A stretch of DNA of 64,000 nt from Streptomyces ferrugineus (GTDB taxonomy: Bacteria; Actinomycetota; Actinomycetes; Streptomycetales; Streptomycetaceae): contig NZ_CP063373.1 of the NCBI RefSeq assembly GCF_015160855.1, positions 124,001 to 188,000 on the forward strand, written 5' to 3'. Within the stretch, counting starts at the first letter, position 1, and the number at the start of each line of letters is the position of its first letter. The position numbers and the translations under genes are program-made. A model generated the notes under the pieces. It had not been told where the DNA came from. It saw only the letters and a program-made list of their open reading frames with translations, and ran no database searches. Shown here in pieces: positions 61,006 through 64,000 of this stretch.

Positions 61006-61506
61006 ATGACGCCTGAACAAATGGCCGAGAGCCCGGAGGACGGCGTCCCCCTGTCACCGCCTCGTCCGCTCGACGCCATCGATCAGGACATCCTGCAGAT
61101 GCTCCAGGCGGACGGCCGCGCGTCGATACGGTCGGTCGCCGAACGGGTCCATGTCTCGCGTGCCAACGCCTACGCCCGTATCAACCGCCTCATCGAGGAC
61201 GGCGTCATCCGCGGTTTCGGCGCCCGCGTCAACCACGAACGCGCCGGTCACGGCACCTCGGCGTACATCACCCTGAAGATCGTCCAGAACACCTGGCGCA
61301 CGGTCCGCGAACAGCTCCGCCAGCTCCCCGGCGCCTCCCACATCGCCCTGGTCGGCGGCGACTTCGACGTCCTGCTCCTGGTGCACACCCCCGACAACCG
61401 CTCCCTGCGCGAACTGGTCCTCACCCGCCTCCAGGCGATCCCGGAGGTGCTCAGCACCCGCACGCTGCTGGTGTTCGAGGAGGAGGACCTGGAGCCACAG
61501 GGCTGA
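61006..61506 (+). CDS. bkdR: Lrp/AsnC-family regulator BkdR
   Basis: A 166-residue regulator. The HTH (about 22-70) shows LDAIDQDILQMLQADGRASI and RSVAERVHVSRANAYARIN. The C-terminal RAM effector-binding domain (about 85-155) contains VNHERAGHGTSAYITL and LVGGDFDVLLLVHTPD. Amino acids or branched oxo acids are likely ligands. The divergent position next to bkdABC is the known bkdR arrangement in Streptomyces. Starts at ATG 61006 after GGGGGAC. It converges on the TetR gene with only 16 bp between stops. Confidence 0.92.
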   Translation: MTPEQMAESPEDGVPLSPPRPLDAIDQDILQMLQADGRASIRSVAERVHVSRANAYARINRLIEDGVIRGFGARVNHERAGHGTSAYITLKIVQNTWRTVREQLRQLPGASHIALVGGDFDVLLLVHTPDNRSLRELVLTRLQAIPEVLSTRTLLVFEEEDLEPQG

Positions 61507-61522
61507 GCACCGGCCCCGGCCG

Positions 61523-62113
61523 TCAGCCCGCCTGTCGCAGCCCGCCGAACACCAGCCGCACCACCGTGTCCGCGACCTCGCGTTCGTTCATGCCGCGGCC
61601 ATCCGGGCGGTACCACTCCACGATCGAGTTGATCATCCCGAAGACGAGCCGGGTCGCGAGCCGTACCTCCACGTCGGCGCGCACCTCCCCGTCCGCGGCG
61701 GCCGCCTTGAGCAGTGCGGCGACCTGGTGGTCGAAGTCGCGGCGGCGTTCCAGGGCCCAGCGCTCGGTGTCGGTGTTGCCGCGCACACGCAGCAGCAGCG
61801 TGACGTACGGCAGCTCGGTTATGAGCACCTCGACCATGCGCCGGACCACGTACTCCAGGCGGTCGGCGGCGTGCCCCACGCGCGCGTGCTCCTCGTCGAG
61901 GATCCCGAAGAGCCCGTCGAGGGCACGGCTGACGGCGCGGCGCAGCAGCTCCTCCTTGCCCGTGACATGGTGGTAGATCGACGACTTGGAGATGCCGGCC
62001 GCCCTGGAGAGGTGCTCCATGGAGGTGCCGTCGTAGCCGCGCTCGTTGAAGACCCGCACGGCGACGGAGAGCAGGGTCTCCGGGGTGTACGTGTCGCGCT
62101 TGGCGGTGGTCAT
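61523..62113 (-). CDS. TetR-family regulator, PaaR-like
   Basis: A 196-residue TetR protein. HTH at about 10-55 (LLSVAVRVFNERGYDGTSME with HLSRAAGISKSSIYHHVTGK as recognition part). The C-terminal domain is typical of acyl-CoA- or phenylacetyl-CoA-responsive members. It is coupled by a four-base overlap to the upstream 3-hydroxyacyl-CoA dehydrogenase gene, next to paaN, which suggests a PaaR-type repressor of phenylacetate catabolism. A matching operator pattern is found at 63684 and 60891. Ligand by inference. Confidence 0.83.
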   Translation of the reverse strand: MTTAKRDTYTPETLLSVAVRVFNERGYDGTSMEHLSRAAGISKSSIYHHVTGKEELLRRAVSRALDGLFGILDEEHARVGHAADRLEYVVRRMVEVLITELPYVTLLLRVRGNTDTERWALERRRDFDHQVAALLKAAAADGEVRADVEVRLATRLVFGMINSIVEWYRPDGRGMNEREVADTVVRLVFGGLRQAG

Positions 62114-63627
62114 GAGGTGCTGCCCTCCCGCTTGTCGGAGGCGTACGCGTGGCGGTACAGCGCGAGGGACGGCGCGTAGCGGCCGGACGGCTCGCGTACG
62201 TGCAGCTCGTCCAGCACGTCGTAGGCCCAGCCGCGGCCGAGCCTGCGGCTCCATTCGAAGGGCCCCATGGGGTAGTTGACCCCGAGCCGCATCGCGGTGT
62301 CGATGTCCTCCTCGGTGGCCACGCCCTTGGCGACGGCGTCGTGCGCCAGGTCGACGATCCTCGCGACCGTGCGGGCGACGATCATGCCGGGGACGTCCCC
62401 GATGACGCTGACCCGCTTGCCGAGCGCCTGGAAGAGCCCGGTGGCCTCGGCGAGGGTCTGCGGCGAGGTGTCCTGGGAGGCGGACAGGGCGATGCGGGTG
62501 GCCCGGCGGTAGTCGAGGGCGAGGTCGAAGTAGACGACGTCCCGGAACTCCACCGACGTCTGGCCGTCGGCGAGCGCGAGCTGGCCGCCGCTGGGCAGCA
62601 CCAGGCGGGTGCCGTGGTCCTCGGCCTCCTCGCGCACCGGGACGCCCGCCTCGCGGATCAGCGCGAGCAGCTCGGAGGCGGGGCCCAGGTCGCCCTCTAC
62701 GACGACGTGGGCGGGCGGCTGCTGCTTCTCGGCGGTGTGCGGCTCGTCGCGTTCGGCGTCCTCCGCGTAGTCGTACCAGCCGTGCCCGCTCTTGCGCCCG
62801 AGCCGCCCGGACTCGACCAGGCGCCGCTGGGCGAGCGACGGCGTGAAGCGCACGTCCTGGAAGAAGGACTCCCACACCGAGCGCGTCACGGACTCGTTGA
62901 CGTCCTGCCCGATGAGGTCGGTGAGCTCGAAGGCGCCCATCCGGAAGCCGCCGCACTCGCGCAGGACGGCATCGATGGTGGCCGGGTCGGCTCCCTGCGC
63001 CTCGTAGACCGCGAAGGCCTCCGCGTAGAAGGGCCGGGCGATGCGGTTGACGATGAAGCCGGGGGTGTCGGCGCAGGCGACCGGCGTCTTGCCCCAGGCG
63101 CGTGCGGTCTCGTACGCGCGCGTGGCGTACGTGACGTCGGTGGCGAACCCGGAGACGACCTCGACGAGGGGGAGCAGCGGGGCCGGATTGAAGAAGTGCA
63201 GGCCCACGAAGCGGCCGGGAAGGCGCAGGGCGCCACCGATCGCCGTGACCGACAGGGACGAGGTGTTGGTGGCGAGCAGGCAGTCCTCGCCGACGACGCC
63301 CTCCAGCTCGCGCAGCAGCTCCTGCTTGACGTCGAGGCGCTCCAGGACCGCCTCGACGACGAGGGCGCAGTCCGCGAGGTCGGCGAGGGACTCGGCGGGC
63401 AGCAGCCGCGCGCGGGCCGCGTCGCGGTCGGCGCCGGTGAGCCGGTCCTTCTCGACGAGCCGGTCCAGGCGGGCGCCGATCGCGTCGGCCGCGTCCCGGG
63501 CCCGCCCGGCGACGGCGTCGTACAGCCGTACGGGATGGCCCGCGACCAGCGCGACCTGGGCGATGCCCTGGCCCATGGTGCCGGCGCCGACGACGGCCAC
63601 GGGGCTGCTGAGGTCGAGTGCTGTCAT
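62110..63627 (-). CDS. paaH: 3-hydroxyacyl-CoA dehydrogenase, PaaH type
   Basis: A 505-residue enzyme with NAD-binding domain (VAVVGAGTMGQGIAQVALVA at about 10-29), catalytic-region NTSSLSVTAIG and FVGLHFFNPAPLLPLVEVV, and two tandem C-terminal HCDH domains (about 185-290 and 395-490), as in 3-hydroxyadipyl-CoA dehydrogenase of the phenylacetate pathway. The neighbouring paaN and TetR genes support this over a general beta-oxidation role. ATG 63627. A 20-bp inverted repeat with the PaaR-like motif lies 56 bases upstream. Confidence 0.87.
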   Translation of the reverse strand: MTALDLSSPVAVVGAGTMGQGIAQVALVAGHPVRLYDAVAGRARDAADAIGARLDRLVEKDRLTGADRDAARARLLPAESLADLADCALVVEAVLERLDVKQELLRELEGVVGEDCLLATNTSSLSVTAIGGALRLPGRFVGLHFFNPAPLLPLVEVVSGFATDVTYATRAYETARAWGKTPVACADTPGFIVNRIARPFYAEAFAVYEAQGADPATIDAVLRECGGFRMGAFELTDLIGQDVNESVTRSVWESFFQDVRFTPSLAQRRLVESGRLGRKSGHGWYDYAEDAERDEPHTAEKQQPPAHVVVEGDLGPASELLALIREAGVPVREEAEDHGTRLVLPSGGQLALADGQTSVEFRDVVYFDLALDYRRATRIALSASQDTSPQTLAEATGLFQALGKRVSVIGDVPGMIVARTVARIVDLAHDAVAKGVATEEDIDTAMRLGVNYPMGPFEWSRRLGRGWAYDVLDELHVREPSGRYAPSLALYRHAYASDKREGSTS

Positions 63628-63678
63628 GTGCGCGATCCTCCCGCACGGGGTTTTCCACAGATGCGGCGGACCCCCTTG

Positions 63679-63698
63679 AACCGACCGATCGTTCGGTT
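63679..63698. promoter_or_regulatory. PaaR-like operator between paaH and paaN
   Basis: AACCGACCGATCGTTCGGTT is a 20-bp palindrome with one mismatched pair; its core ACCGATCGTTCGGT (63684-63697) fits the pattern ACCG-NN-CG-NN-CGGT that I recall for actinobacterial PaaR. It lies 56 bases upstream of paaH and about 89 upstream of paaN, so it can control both. Confidence 0.7.
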
Positions 63699-63786
63699 AC
63701 TCTAACTCTGACTGCCTGTTTCTGCCCATGTTCTGCCCAGGTCATGAGCTCGACGGAGAGCTCAGGAAACGAGGAGTTGGTCCCGC

Positions 63787-64000
63787 ATGGCCACCGCCCA
63801 ACTGACCGCCCACGAGCTGATCGCCAAGCACCGGCCCACCCTCGACCAGGCGCTGGAAGCGATCCGCACACGCGCGTACTGGTCGCCGCACCCCGAGCAC
63901 CCCAAGGCCTACGGCGAGAACGGCAGCCTGGACGCGGCGGCGGGCAAGGCCGCCTTCGACGCCCTCCTGGGCAACCGCCTCGACCTCGGCCAGGCCGGCA
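63787..64000 (+). CDS. paaN: Phenylacetic acid degradation protein PaaN, partial
   Basis: Only the first 71 codons are present; the gene leaves the right edge. The N terminus MATAQLTAHELIAKHRPTLD and the segment RTRAYWSPHPEHPKAYGE are recognisable as the actinobacterial PaaN type, a long aldehyde-dehydrogenase-like protein. GAGGAG precedes the start by about ten bases. Divergent from the paaH-type dehydrogenase with a shared operator. Confidence 0.85.
   Translation, partial: MATAQLTAHELIAKHRPTLDQALEAIRTRAYWSPHPEHPKAYGENGSLDAAAGKAAFDALLGNRLDLGQAG

Noticed and set aside
63651..63659. TTTTCCACA as a DnaA box upstream of paaH
   Set aside because: A single near-consensus nonamer without a partner; expected by chance and overlapping a promoter region.
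1..64000. tRNA genes, rRNA genes, insertion sequences or prophage
   Set aside because: No T-loop GTTCRANNC context with cloverleaf pairing, no transposase or integrase-like protein and no terminal repeats were seen.

Overview
The window is a block of high-GC actinobacterial chromosome. Dense genes, frequent GTG and TTG starts, four-base stop/start overlaps, and Tat or lipoprotein secretion signals all point to Streptomyces. From memory, the gene order (metG, aspS, acyl-CoA dehydrogenase, two bkd clusters, paired Ser/Thr kinases, paaN) resembles the origin-proximal core of S. coelicolor around SCO3790-SCO3835. Two perfect copies of the 14-bp Streptomyces parS sequence (18214 and 54910) fit an oriC-proximal position. 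I see no rRNA, tRNA, CRISPR array, insertion sequence or prophage.

Layout. 0-5.5 kb: truncated snapalysin gene with its divergent LysR activator, a Tat-exported PhoX-type phosphatase behind a good PHO box, and a Glu/Ala-rich von Willebrand A protein. 5.5-12 kb: metG, small proteins, then a translationally coupled DUF4956 / VTC-domain / DUF4353-lipoprotein operon. 12-18 kb: AbiEii-like protein, FG-GAP protein, MFS transporter, a decayed intradiol dioxygenase and aspS. 18-26.6 kb: parS, a PAS-GAF-PP2C-ATPase regulator, AI-2E permease, pirin, a DHA2 exporter with its TetR repressor, SseB-like protein, and an intact intradiol dioxygenase lipoprotein. 26.7-40.8 kb: acyl-CoA dehydrogenase, M18 aminopeptidase, thioredoxin-NHL protein, GlxA-type regulator, LURP-one protein, nitrilase-family amidase, mycothiol-dependent isomerase family member, methyltransferase, MFS/GntR pair and a D,D-carboxypeptidase. 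40.8-44.4 kb: bkdFGH. 44.8-53.8 kb: two divergent Ser/Thr kinases (one with PASTA), proteasome activator Bpa, quinone oxidoreductase and a DrrAB-type ABC exporter. 53.8-61.5 kb: a minus-strand run bkdABC - mobA-like - moeA - potassium channel, with divergent bkdR. 61.5-64 kb: TetR, a PaaH-type dehydrogenase and the start of paaN.

How it works together. The two branched-chain 2-oxoacid dehydrogenase complexes supply isobutyryl-, 2-methylbutyryl- and isovaleryl-CoA for branched fatty acids and polyketide starters; bkdR and a 14-bp motif shared with the phenylacetate genes suggest cross-talk in acyl-CoA catabolism. PhoX, and more tentatively the VTC operon, look tied to phosphate limitation. The most notable non-coding features are the two parS sites (one spans the moeA stop / channel start overlap), the paired ACCGATYGTTCGGT motif at identical distance from two start codons, the PHO box, and several very strong terminators.
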